Assembly (NCBI GenBank): GCA_041166025.1
Contig: JBEAMJ010000007.1
Coordinates: 1-64,000 of the forward strand
Reading direction: 5' to 3'
Source: UBA7672 sp041166025
GTDB lineage: Bacteria; Pseudomonadota; Alphaproteobacteria; Caulobacterales; Hyphomonadaceae
DNA length: 64,000 nt
In this document: positions 55,642 to 63,597 of the stretch, one piece after another
How the letters are laid out: every line of letters begins with the position of its first letter
How positions within the stretch are numbered: the first letter of the stretch is position 1
Notes under the pieces: model-generated
What the model saw: only the letters and a program-made list of their open reading frames with translations
What the model was told of the DNA's origin: nothing
Database searches by the model: none
Translations under genes and position numbers: made by a program

Positions 55642-55675
55642 GATGCGGCCCGCCCCGGTTGGGGCGAGCCGCATC
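55642..55675. terminator. Convergent hairpin terminator
   Basis: Stem GATGCGGC (55642-55649) with GCCGCATC (55668-55675), and an inner stem CGCCCC (55651-55656) with GGGGCG (55661-55666). It sits between the stop of the DUF1801 gene and the stop of the opposite-strand dienelactone hydrolase. Only the leftward side has a modest T-rich run. It probably ends transcription from both sides. Confidence 0.7.
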
Positions 55676-55695
55676 CTTGCGATCTAAAGATGTCG

Positions 55696-56577
55696 CTAGG
55701 CCAGGCCCTTCTCAAAGGTCGCGAGCAAGCGCGCCCACGCACGGTCGGCCTGGACCTGGTCGAAGACCTGGCTGTCGGGCGGGCACCAGCCATGGTCGGC
55801 AGGATAGACCTCGACCTCGGCTGGAATGCCCTGCGCGTCGAACGCGGCTTTCACCTTGTCCTTGACCGTCGGGTCCTGCTTGTCATCGTTCTGCGCCACG
55901 GCGATCAGCACCGCCTTGGCCTTCATCTGCGGGATCAGCAAGTGCGGGCTCGTCGGCTGCGCCGTATGCAGGCCGCCGCCATGGAAGCTGCCGCCGGCCT
56001 TAACGCGCTCCGGAACAAAGCCCATCGTCCGCATCACGAGCGGACCGCCCATGCAATAGCCGGTCGTGCCGATCCCCTTCGAGGTGTCGACCTCCTTCTG
56101 CTGGTCGAGCCAGGCCACCGCCGCGATCGCATCCTTTTTCGTATTCTCCGGATTGCCGACCGTCGGCCCCATCAGCGCAACAAGCCTCTGGCGGACCGGC
56201 GGATCGGAGAACTTCTCCGTCGTCGCATCGAACACCTGCCCCTTCTGCAGCCGGTAGAATGGATTGACCGTCAGCACCGCATAGCCTGACTGGGCAAGCC
56301 GGTTGGCCATCACACGAAAGGCCGGCCGAAGACCCATGATGTCAGGCCACACGAGAACAGCCGGCCACTTTCCGGTTGTCGGTGCAACATAGTGCGCATC
56401 GATCACGCCATCCGGCGTCGTCACCTGGACTTCGCGCTCCGCCGTGACGGCAGGATTGGGCGGCGCGGTCGTGCAGGCCGCAAGGGCCGCCAGCGACATC
56501 GCGCTGAAGCCCCGGCGCGACAGCCGCCCGCTCGCAAAGCCTTCCTCATTGTCCTGTTCGGTATGCTCGTCACACAT
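55696..56577 (-). CDS. Dienelactone hydrolase family protein, Tat lipoprotein
   Basis: A 293-residue alpha/beta hydrolase. The start MCDEHTEQDNEEGFASGRLS leads to RRGFSAMSLAALAAC, a twin-arginine signal with a lipobox, so export folded and lipid-anchored is likely. The hydrolase has the Cys nucleophile in TTGYCMGGPL (near 174) and the His in YPADHGWC (near 264), as in carboxymethylenebutenolidase. Typical substrates are dienelactones or small esters. It lies 108 bases downstream of cysA on the same strand, without clear coupling. Confidence 0.85.
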   Translation of the reverse strand: MCDEHTEQDNEEGFASGRLSRRGFSAMSLAALAACTTAPPNPAVTAEREVQVTTPDGVIDAHYVAPTTGKWPAVLVWPDIMGLRPAFRVMANRLAQSGYAVLTVNPFYRLQKGQVFDATTEKFSDPPVRQRLVALMGPTVGNPENTKKDAIAAVAWLDQQKEVDTSKGIGTTGYCMGGPLVMRTMGFVPERVKAGGSFHGGGLHTAQPTSPHLLIPQMKAKAVLIAVAQNDDKQDPTVKDKVKAAFDAQGIPAEVEVYPADHGWCPPDSQVFDQVQADRAWARLLATFEKGLA

Positions 56578-56685
56578 GGCGGCGTCTCTCCCTGTCGTTT
56601 CTGCTGGCGTTGTTTCCCCACCGGATGGTTACAGCCTACACCTTCGCCCCGGCCAGGCAAATCGCACGCGCGTGAGGGATGCCTG

Positions 56686-57807
56686 CTAGCGATCAAGCCA
56701 ACCTTCCGCCTTGGCCCATTTGAAGTCAGACGTCGCCGACGCCGCCAGCTTTTCGGTCTCGTAGCCTTCCGAGCCAGCGCCATAGACGCGTCCGCCGATC
56801 ACCCGCACCTGCAGGCGCTGCGAATTGGCGATCGGCGTTTCCGCCGGCGCATCGAACTCGATGCGATGCCGCGCCAGGCCGCATTCGATGGTGACCCGGC
56901 GCATGCCGCCGATGCGGCGCGTCGAGACGACGAGACCTGGAATGCCAGGCCCGCCATCCGTCACCATGGCGATATCCTCGGGGCGCAGATAAAGCTGCGC
57001 CGGCCCGTCCGGCAGTGTGCCGACCTCGAGGTCGATAACCCGCTCATCCAGCGTCGCCCGTCCATTTCCGACCACGACGGGGATCACACTCGATTCGCCG
57101 ATGAAGGAGAACACGAAGGGTGTCGCCGGCGTGTCATAGATTTCGTCCGGCGTCGCCGACTGCTCGATCTTGCCCTTGTTCATCACCACGACGCGGTCAG
57201 CCAGTTCCAGCGCCTCCTCCTGGTCGTGGGTCACAAAGAGGGTCGTATGCCCCGTGCGCTCATGAATCTCGCGCAGCCAGCGGCGCAGGTCCTTGCGCAC
57301 CCGCGCATCAAGCGCGCCGAACGGCTCATCGAGCAGGAGCACGCTCGGCTCGATCGCAAGCGCGCGGGCCAGCGCCACGCGCTGCCGCTGGCCGCCTGAG
57401 AGCTGCGAGGGGAAGCGCTTCTCGAGCCCGGACAATTGCACGAGGTCCAGCAGCTCCATCACCCGCTTGCGGATCTCGGCTTCCTTGAGCTTGTTCCTCT
57501 TCCGCGCGCGCAAGCCGAAGGCGATGTTGTCCATCACCCGCATGTGCTTGAACAGCGCGTAGTGCTGGAACACGAAGCCGACGCCGCGATCCTGGATACG
57601 GCTCTGGGCGGCGTCGCGGTCGTTGAAATAGACCACGCCAGAATCGGCAACCTCGAGGCCCGCAATCGTGCGCAGCAGCGTCGTCTTGCCCGAGCCCGAC
57701 GGCCCCAGCAGCGCCACGAGTTCGCCCGACGCCACCGTCAGCGACACGTCGTCAAGCGCGGCCAGGCCGGCATAATGCTTGCTGATGTGCTCGGCCCGGA
57801 CCTGCAT
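56686..57807 (-). CDS. cysA: Sulfate/thiosulfate ABC transporter, ATP-binding subunit
   Basis: A 373-residue ATPase. It has Walker A GPSGSGKTT (about 35-43), Q-loop FQHYALF, the ABC signature LSGGQRQR (near 136), Walker B LLLDEPFGALD (near 159) and H-loop VTHDQEEAL. The C-terminal TOBE-like domain follows to 373, usual for CysA. It is the last gene of the importer operon Rrf2-sbp-cysT-cysW-cysA, with 9 bases between it and cysW. Confidence 0.95.
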   Translation of the reverse strand: MQVRAEHISKHYAGLAALDDVSLTVASGELVALLGPSGSGKTTLLRTIAGLEVADSGVVYFNDRDAAQSRIQDRGVGFVFQHYALFKHMRVMDNIAFGLRARKRNKLKEAEIRKRVMELLDLVQLSGLEKRFPSQLSGGQRQRVALARALAIEPSVLLLDEPFGALDARVRKDLRRWLREIHERTGHTTLFVTHDQEEALELADRVVVMNKGKIEQSATPDEIYDTPATPFVFSFIGESSVIPVVVGNGRATLDERVIDLEVGTLPDGPAQLYLRPEDIAMVTDGGPGIPGLVVSTRRIGGMRRVTIECGLARHRIEFDAPAETPIANSQRLQVRVIGGRVYGAGSEGYETEKLAASATSDFKWAKAEGWLDR

Positions 57808-57816
57808 CGAAAGAAC

Positions 57817-58692
57817 TCAGTGACGCCGCTGTGCGGCAAGGGAACCGGCGAACCGCGCTTCGAGCATGGTCTTCACCGCCAGGGTGACAAGGGCAAGCAT
57901 CGCAAGCAAGGAGGCGACAGCGAAAGCGGCCGCTGCCTTGTTGTCATTGTAGAGGATTTCGATGTGCAGCGGCAGCGTGTTGGTCTGCCCGCGAATATGG
58001 CCCGAGACGACCGAGACCGCGCCGAACTCGCCCATCGCCCGCGCATTGCAGAGCAGGACGCCATAAAGCAGCCCCCATTTCACATTGGGCAGGGTCACGA
58101 GGAAGAAGGTGCGCCAGCCGCCGGCGCCGAGCGAGACAGCCGCCTCCTCCTCGGACGAACCCTGCTGCTGCATCAGCGGGATCAGTTCGCGGGCGACGAA
58201 GGGGAAGGTGATGAAGATGGTCGCGATGACGATGCCCGGGACGGCGAACAGGACCTGTATCCCCATGTCCTGCAGCCACGGTCCCAGCACGCTGTTGGCG
58301 CCGAACAGGAGAACGAAGATCAGGCCGGAGACAACCGGTGAGACCGCAAACGGCAGGTCGATCAGCGTCAAGAGGAACGACTTGCCCTTGAAGTCGAACT
58401 TGGCGATCGCCCAGGATGCAGCAACGCCGAACACCAGATTGGCCGGTACAGCGATCGCTGCGACCAGCAGCGTAAGCTGCAGCGCTGACATCGTATCTGG
58501 CATCGCGAGCGCCTCGAGATAGACGCCCAGCCCGCGACTGAACGCTTCGATGAAAACCACCAGCAGCGGCGCGATCAGCATGAGGCCGAGAAACGCCAGC
58601 GCCACCGCGATCAGCACGAACCGCGTGCGCGGTCCTTCGCCGATGACCTGGCGCGGCGTCTTTCGCCTGGCTGCGGTTGCCGCCTCACTCAT
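57817..58692 (-). CDS. cysW: Sulfate ABC transporter permease CysW
   Basis: A 291-residue inner-membrane permease with six helices. Signature loop is FVARELIPLMQQQGSSEEEA then AVSLGAGGWRTF (EAA motif, near 160-185) that binds CysA. AREFGAVSV-type sequence appears as MGEFGAVSVVSGH near 227. It ends KTMLEARFAGSL. Starts 8 bases inside the end of cysT, showing coupling. Confidence 0.93.
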   Translation of the reverse strand: MSEAATAARRKTPRQVIGEGPRTRFVLIAVALAFLGLMLIAPLLVVFIEAFSRGLGVYLEALAMPDTMSALQLTLLVAAIAVPANLVFGVAASWAIAKFDFKGKSFLLTLIDLPFAVSPVVSGLIFVLLFGANSVLGPWLQDMGIQVLFAVPGIVIATIFITFPFVARELIPLMQQQGSSEEEAAVSLGAGGWRTFFLVTLPNVKWGLLYGVLLCNARAMGEFGAVSVVSGHIRGQTNTLPLHIEILYNDNKAAAAFAVASLLAMLALVTLAVKTMLEARFAGSLAAQRRH

Positions 58693-59551
58693 GGCCGAAC
58701 CATCTCCGGCTCCACGCCTGCAACAGGTTGATCACGAACAGCATGGCGAAGGAGATGACGAGCATGATTGTCGCAATCGCCGTTGCGGCCGCGTAGTTGT
58801 GCTCCTCCAGCTTGATGACGATCAGCAGCGGGGCGATCTCGCTCTCGAACGGCAGGTTGTTGGCGATGAAAATCACCGAGCCATATTCGCCCACACCCCG
58901 CGCAAACGACAGCGCAAAACCCGTGAGAATAGCCGGCAGCAGGCCAGGCAGCATCACACGCGTCACCGTGCGCCAGCGCCCTGCCCCCAGCGTGGCCGAG
59001 ACCTCCTCGGTTTCGCGGTCGATCTCCTCCAGCACAGGCTGCACGGTGCGCACCACGAACGGCAGGCCGACAAAGATCAACGCCATCACGACCCCGGCCG
59101 AGGTGAACCCGACTTTCACGCCAAACAGGTCCTCAAGCACGATCCCGAAAGGGCCGTTGGGCGCATAGAGCGTCGCGAGCGCGATGCCGGCCACCGCCGT
59201 CGGCAGGGCGAAGGGAAGATCGACAGCCGCATCGAGCCAGCGCCTTCCGGGAAAGCGGTAGCGCACCAGCACCCAGGCCACGAGCACGCCGAATACCGTG
59301 TTGACCACCGCGGCAAGGATCGCCGCCCCGAAGGACAGCTGCAGGGAGGCAACAACGCGCGGATCAAGCGCAAGCGCCCAGAACTCGTTCCAGCCCAGTG
59401 ACGCCGTGCGGATGGCGAGCCCCGCCAGCGGGATCAGCACGATCAGCGAGAGATAGGCGAGCGTATAGCCCAGGGTGAGGTTGAACCCGGGCAGAACGCT
59501 TCGCCGTCGCCAGCTGGTCTTTTTGGCCGCGCCCGGCGCTGCTGCCGTCAT
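58685..59551 (-). CDS. cysT: Sulfate ABC transporter permease CysT (CysU)
   Basis: A 288-residue permease, partner of CysW. It has six helices and the EAA loop EIDRETEEVSATLGAGRWRT (near 175-195). Its GEYGSVIFIANNLPFESE (near 220) is typical of CysT/CysU. It starts 3 bases after the sbp stop and ends overlapping cysW by 8 bases. The heterodimer with CysW forms the channel for sulfate or thiosulfate. Confidence 0.93.
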   Translation of the reverse strand: MTAAAPGAAKKTSWRRRSVLPGFNLTLGYTLAYLSLIVLIPLAGLAIRTASLGWNEFWALALDPRVVASLQLSFGAAILAAVVNTVFGVLVAWVLVRYRFPGRRWLDAAVDLPFALPTAVAGIALATLYAPNGPFGIVLEDLFGVKVGFTSAGVVMALIFVGLPFVVRTVQPVLEEIDRETEEVSATLGAGRWRTVTRVMLPGLLPAILTGFALSFARGVGEYGSVIFIANNLPFESEIAPLLIVIKLEEHNYAAATAIATIMLVISFAMLFVINLLQAWSRRWFGHE

Positions 59552-59554
59552 GCG

Positions 59555-60568
59555 CTATCTCGCAGGCTGGTAGATCTGGTCGAACAGGCCGCCAGCGTCG
59601 AAATGCCGAGGTTGGGCCTGCGCCCAGCCGCCGAAGATCGGATCGTCGATGCTGAGCATTTCCACTTCGCCAAAGCGCGCCATGTCGGCAGGGTCGGCGG
59701 ACGATGCATCGTTCGGCCGGTAGAAGTGCTTTGCCACGATGCGCTGGCCTTCAGGCGAGTAGAGGTGCTTGAGATAATCCTCAGCCGCCTGCAGCTGCCC
59801 GTCCTTGCGTGCATTGCCCGGCACGACAGCAACCGGCGGCTCGGCCCTGATGGACAGCGAGGGATAAACCAGCTCATAGGCGCCGGGCTCCATTTCGGCG
59901 AGCGCGTAGAGCGCCTCGTTCTCCCAGGTGATCAGCACATCGCCGGTCCCTTGATTGGTGAACGTTGTGGTCGACCCGCGCGCGCCGGAATCGAGCTTGG
60001 CCACGTTGCGATAGAGCGAGGCGACAAACTCCCGCATCCTGGCCTCGTCGCCGCCGAACTGACGGTGCGCATAGCCCCATGCTGCAAGATAATTCCACCG
60101 CGCTCCCCCGGACGTCTTGGGATTGGGCGTCACCACCGAGACGCCCGGCTTCACCAGATCACCCCAGTCCCGGATCGCTTTCGGATTTCCCTTTCGCACC
60201 ATCAGCACGATGGTCGAGGTGTAGGGGGAGGAATTCGCGGGAAGCTTCGAGCGCCAGTCGGCGGGTATCTTGGCCGTCGCCTTGGCGATTTCATCGATGT
60301 CGTTCTGGAGCGCCAGCGTCACGATCTGCGCATCAATGCCGTCGATCACGGCTCTTGCCTGCTTGCCCGACCCGCCATGCGACATGGAAACCTTGACCGG
60401 TTTGCCGTCTGGTGTGCGGTAGCTCGCCGAGAATGCCGCGTTGAAATCCTCATAGAGCTCGCGCGTCGGGTCATAGGAGACGTTGAGCAGGGTCACTTCG
60501 CCGGAATCGGCGCCGCCGCACGCCCCAAGCGCCAACGCCGCGGCCAAGGCGATCCATCCACCGCGCAT
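59555..60568 (-). CDS. sbp: Sulfate-binding protein of the ABC importer (lipid-anchored)
   Basis: A 337-residue periplasmic-binding protein. The signal MRGGWIALAAALALGAC has a lipobox (Cys17), so it is membrane-anchored, not free as in E. coli. It carries the Sbp/CysP pattern LLNVSYDPTRELYEDFN (25-45), SHGGSGKQARAVIDG (sulfate-binding loop), NPKTSGGARWNYL (near 145). First gene of the importer after the Rrf2-type regulator gene (69-base gap). Sulfate against thiosulfate preference cannot be read from sequence. Confidence 0.92.
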   Translation of the reverse strand: MRGGWIALAAALALGACGGADSGEVTLLNVSYDPTRELYEDFNAAFSASYRTPDGKPVKVSMSHGGSGKQARAVIDGIDAQIVTLALQNDIDEIAKATAKIPADWRSKLPANSSPYTSTIVLMVRKGNPKAIRDWGDLVKPGVSVVTPNPKTSGGARWNYLAAWGYAHRQFGGDEARMREFVASLYRNVAKLDSGARGSTTTFTNQGTGDVLITWENEALYALAEMEPGAYELVYPSLSIRAEPPVAVVPGNARKDGQLQAAEDYLKHLYSPEGQRIVAKHFYRPNDASSADPADMARFGEVEMLSIDDPIFGGWAQAQPRHFDAGGLFDQIYQPAR

Positions 60569-60637
60569 CTTGCTTCCTCCGAACAGCTTTACGCTAGTTC
60601 GACAGTCGTGTTTGTCAAACCCGACCGTCCGCTGAAG

Positions 60638-61084
60638 TCAGGCCACCAGCTCGCGCAGCCGGATCGGCAGATTGCTTGCAATCGCATCTGCAATGGTGGT
60701 CCGGTCAAGCACCGCCCGCGTTGCATCGGCGACCTGGGCGAACACCCGGCGGACCTCGCAGCTGGCTTCCTCCGCGCAGTCCTCACAACGCCGGTAGGCA
60801 ATCTTGGACAAGCACGGCAAGGGCGCGATCGGGCCATCGATGATGCGCAGGACTTCGCCGAAGGAAATCGTGTCAGCAGGCCGGAAAAGCCCATATCCTC
60901 CGGCCTTTCCACGACGGGACGCCACCAGCCCATGGTGCTTGAGGTCGAGGAGGATCTGCTCAAGGAATTTTTTCGGGATGTTCTGCGCCTCGGCGATATC
61001 GCCGATGAAAACAGGCTGTCCTGTCGGCTGCCTGGCCAGCGCGACCAGGGCCCGCAGGGCATACTTGGCCTTCTGGGAAATCAT
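60638..61084 (-). CDS. Rrf2-family transcriptional regulator
   Basis: A 148-residue winged-helix regulator; the ATG at 61084 is preferred to an in-frame TTG at 61093. The HTH spans about 25-60 (IAEAQNIPKKFLEQILLDLK). Four cysteines follow at 91, 100, 103 and 109 (PC...RRCEDC...SC), a spacing close to that by which IscR/RirA-type members bind an Fe-S cluster; CymR-type members without such a cluster act on cysteine supply. It reads into the sulfate importer genes, so sulfur control is the likely role. The promoter is shared with the divergent porin gene. Confidence 0.85.
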   Translation of the reverse strand: MISQKAKYALRALVALARQPTGQPVFIGDIAEAQNIPKKFLEQILLDLKHHGLVASRRGKAGGYGLFRPADTISFGEVLRIIDGPIAPLPCLSKIAYRRCEDCAEEASCEVRRVFAQVADATRAVLDRTTIADAIASNLPIRLRELVA

Positions 61085-61188
61085 GCCTGACAACTCAGCC
61101 TGTCGACGAACCGATCGCCCCTCAACCGGGACGACTCCTCACGAAACTATATTGGCTTTGTAGAGTAAGTAAACGGAGGCGCCCCTCA
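61085..61188. promoter_or_regulatory. Divergent promoter of the sulfate operon and the porin gene
   Basis: This 104-base region has its AT-rich core at about 61145-61173, including an imperfect inverted repeat ACTATA...TAGAGT and a -10-like TATATT. The Rrf2-family product is the natural candidate to bind here. GGAGG (61175-61179), 9 bases before the ATG, is the porin's ribosome binding site. No IscR-type motif is clear. Confidence 0.45.
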
Positions 61189-62664
61189 ATGGGTTGGCGG
61201 GGCTGGCCGTGTGACGCATTCATGACATATGCCCCCTCACAGTATGGGCAATTCGGACCGACGACCTTGCATCGCTTCCTGAAACACCTCCCCCTGGCCG
61301 TTCTTGCAGGGCTGCTGGCGCCAGCGGCGCTCGCTCAGGGCGAGGTTGGCGCGAGGGAGCCCTGGACGCTGCAGGATGCGCTTGGCCTGCCCGATGGAGT
61401 TCGAATCGAAGGTTCGATCCGTCCGCGCTACGAGGCGCTCGCCAACCCCTTCGTTGCGGGACGGACGGACGATGATGAACTCCTAAGCGTGCGCACACTC
61501 CTCAGCATCGAGGCCGACCTCGGCCCGGCGCTCACGCTCGGCGGCGAACTGCTCGATTCCCGCTTCATCCTCGGCAATGAAAGCGGCGGGGCAGCCGGGG
61601 AGATCGATACGCTGGAACCTGCCCAGCTCTACCTGTCCTGGCGGCCGAGTGACGTGCTGCTCACGGGCGCAACGCTCGATCTCACGGCTGGACGTTTCAC
61701 CATGGATCTGGGCTCGCGGCGTCTGGTCGCGCGCGCGATTTATCGCAGCATCCTGACCTCGTTCGACGGCGCCCGCGCCGTCTGGACCGCCCCGGACAAG
61801 CTCGCCGTAACGTTCGCCTATGTCGCGTCGGCCCTTCGCGCGCCCGCCGACGCGAGCTCGGCGCTCGACAATGAGGTCGCGCTCAATCGCAGTTCGAACA
61901 CGCGCCTCGGCCTCGCTCACCTCGATGCGCCGCTCCCATTGGGTCTTCGCGGCGAACTCTACGTCCTGGATCTCGACGAGGACGATTCCAGCAACGCTGC
62001 AACGCGCAATCGCGACTTTGTGACGGTTGGCGCCCGCCTGCGCCAGCTGCAGTCCAAGGGGCGTTTCGATTTCGAGCTCGAATATGCTCACCAGTCCGGA
62101 ACGGCGCGCGCCAGCAGCAGCCCGCTTGATGTCACGCCCATCGATCAGGACGCAGAGATGGCGCACGCCGCCATCGGTTACACCTTCGATGCGCCCTGGT
62201 CGCCTTACCTGTCGCTGCAATACGATTTCGCCTCAGGCGACCGTTCGCCCGCAGACCGCGCGAGCCAGCGATTTGACACGCTCTTCGGCGACCGCGCCTT
62301 CGAGTTTGGTCCGACCGCCCTCGACGGCTTCATTGCGCGGACAAACCTCGCCTCCCCCGGCATCCGCCTTGAAGTGAGACCCGATGCAGAGAGCGACGCT
62401 TACATCATGGCGCGCGACGTCCGCCTTGTTTCTGAGACTGACAGTTTCGGCAACTCCGGCGTGCGCGATCCTGCCGGCCTTTCAGGCGATCATGCGGGCC
62501 TTCAGATCGAGGGCCGCTACCGCCGCTGGCTGGTGAGGGATTCCTTGCGCCTGGCCGTCGGCGCGGCGATCGTTGCAACCGGGGGTTTCCTCGAGACCGC
62601 TCCCAATGCAACGCGGCAGGGCGATCCGGTCTACGGCTTCAGCGAACTCACCTGGACATTCTAG
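61189..62664 (+). CDS. Alginate-export-family outer-membrane porin
   Basis: A 491-residue beta-barrel protein of the alginate_exp (AlgE-like) family. A signal peptide ends ...LLAPAALAQG (about residue 50 from this start; an ATG at 61222 may be the true start). Alternating strands, e.g. VRIEGSIRPRYEAL and AGRFTMDLGSRRLVAR, lead to the terminal aromatic ELTWTF. It need not carry alginate: there are no alginate genes here. It is transcribed divergently from the sulfate importer operon, so it may be an anion-selective channel that feeds it, by inference. Confidence 0.78.
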   Translation: MGWRGWPCDAFMTYAPSQYGQFGPTTLHRFLKHLPLAVLAGLLAPAALAQGEVGAREPWTLQDALGLPDGVRIEGSIRPRYEALANPFVAGRTDDDELLSVRTLLSIEADLGPALTLGGELLDSRFILGNESGGAAGEIDTLEPAQLYLSWRPSDVLLTGATLDLTAGRFTMDLGSRRLVARAIYRSILTSFDGARAVWTAPDKLAVTFAYVASALRAPADASSALDNEVALNRSSNTRLGLAHLDAPLPLGLRGELYVLDLDEDDSSNAATRNRDFVTVGARLRQLQSKGRFDFELEYAHQSGTARASSSPLDVTPIDQDAEMAHAAIGYTFDAPWSPYLSLQYDFASGDRSPADRASQRFDTLFGDRAFEFGPTALDGFIARTNLASPGIRLEVRPDAESDAYIMARDVRLVSETDSFGNSGVRDPAGLSGDHAGLQIEGRYRRWLVRDSLRLAVGAAIVATGGFLETAPNATRQGDPVYGFSELTWTF

Positions 62665-63038
62665 TCGAGCCGGACGCCCTCGAAGCTGCGCCGCATCACC
62701 AGCTGGTGCTCGACATGCGCCATCGCTTCGAGCGCCTCACCAAGGGCGTCCTTGACGGCCGAAATCGCCACCGCCGCCTCGACGCGTGAGGCAGTCCCGC
62801 TCCGACCGAGCTTTTCGGCCCTTTCACAGACATCGCCCAGGTCCATGGCCCCGACCGATCGCGCAGCGCCCTTGATGCCGTGGGCGGCGTCCGCCCACTG
62901 CTCCGCTTCAGCCTGATGGTCGAGCAGGCGCGACCACAGGTCGGCCGACTGGCGGAATATGCCGAGCGCTTCAACCGCAAGACCAGCATCCCCGCCGGTC
63001 ATCATTTCAAGCTGGGAAAGTTGGATCGCCTGCGCCAT
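62661..63038 (-). CDS. Hpt domain protein
   Basis: A 125-residue single-domain phosphotransfer protein. The ATG at 63038 begins MAQAIQLSQLEMM. The phospho-acceptor His is in ADAAHGIKGAARSVGAMDLG (H-x-x-K-G, near residue 51). It forms a four-helix bundle. Such free Hpt proteins pass phosphate from hybrid kinases to response regulators. The kinase at 15059-17848 is a hybrid without Hpt and is a conceivable partner. It overlaps the porin's 3' end by 4 bases. Confidence 0.8.
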   Translation of the reverse strand: MAQAIQLSQLEMMTGGDAGLAVEALGIFRQSADLWSRLLDHQAEAEQWADAAHGIKGAARSVGAMDLGDVCERAEKLGRSGTASRVEAAVAISAVKDALGEALEAMAHVEHQLVMRRSFEGVRLD

Positions 63039-63235
63039 GGCCCCCTGGCCTCCCCGGGGGAGGACTCCTGTCGCCCGAGAATCAGGGAGGCCCGGAAACA
63101 TTGGGTTAAGCCCGCTTGTCCCAAGGCATGGCCCCCCCGGCCTCAAATCGTTCAATTCTCGGGCAATCGCCGAACTTTGGCCTTGAAGCTGGATCAGCTT
63201 GGGATCACCAATCCGCGGGTACAGGGGTACGCCCG

Positions 63236-63403
63236 ATGATCGAAGTCATAGTGAACGTCAGGGACGCGGTTTTTGCCGCTTTGGTTGCCTGGACGGGTGT
63301 CGGCGATGCCGAACCGCCCAAGCCCCAGAAGGATCAGGTTTCGCACAGCCAGCCTGCAGCAGCCGAAAAACCCGTTCAACAACAGGCGCCCAAGGTCTAT
63401 TAA
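63236..63403 (+). CDS. Small hypothetical protein
   Basis: A 55-residue reading frame starting at the ATG at 63236: a hydrophobic N-terminal half (MIEVIVNVRDAVFAALVAW) and a Pro/Gln/Ala-rich tail ending QAPKVY. There is no clear ribosome binding site. It could be a small membrane-linked protein, or spurious. Given mainly because the 197-base and 194-base stretches around it have no other gene. Confidence 0.35.
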   Translation: MIEVIVNVRDAVFAALVAWTGVGDAEPPKPQKDQVSHSQPAAAEKPVQQQAPKVY

Positions 63404-63597
63404 CCCGTCCGGCCGCCAGGTCTGGTAAAACTGCTGCGGGCCTGTCTCGCACCCCTTTCCAATCTGGCGCCGCACCTGCACACTCCGTTTGCTGTGAGGG
63501 CGGGCCGGTTTGGGCTCGGTGCGTTATTTGCCGGAGCCCACACCGCGCCTGCTTGCTGGCGCGAGTTCGCCATAGTGACTGGGCAAAGCTGACCTTT

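Noticed and set aside
61411..61436. GGTTCGA-like T-arm sequences resembling a tRNA
   Set aside because: It lies inside the porin coding frame and no acceptor or anticodon stem can be built around it.
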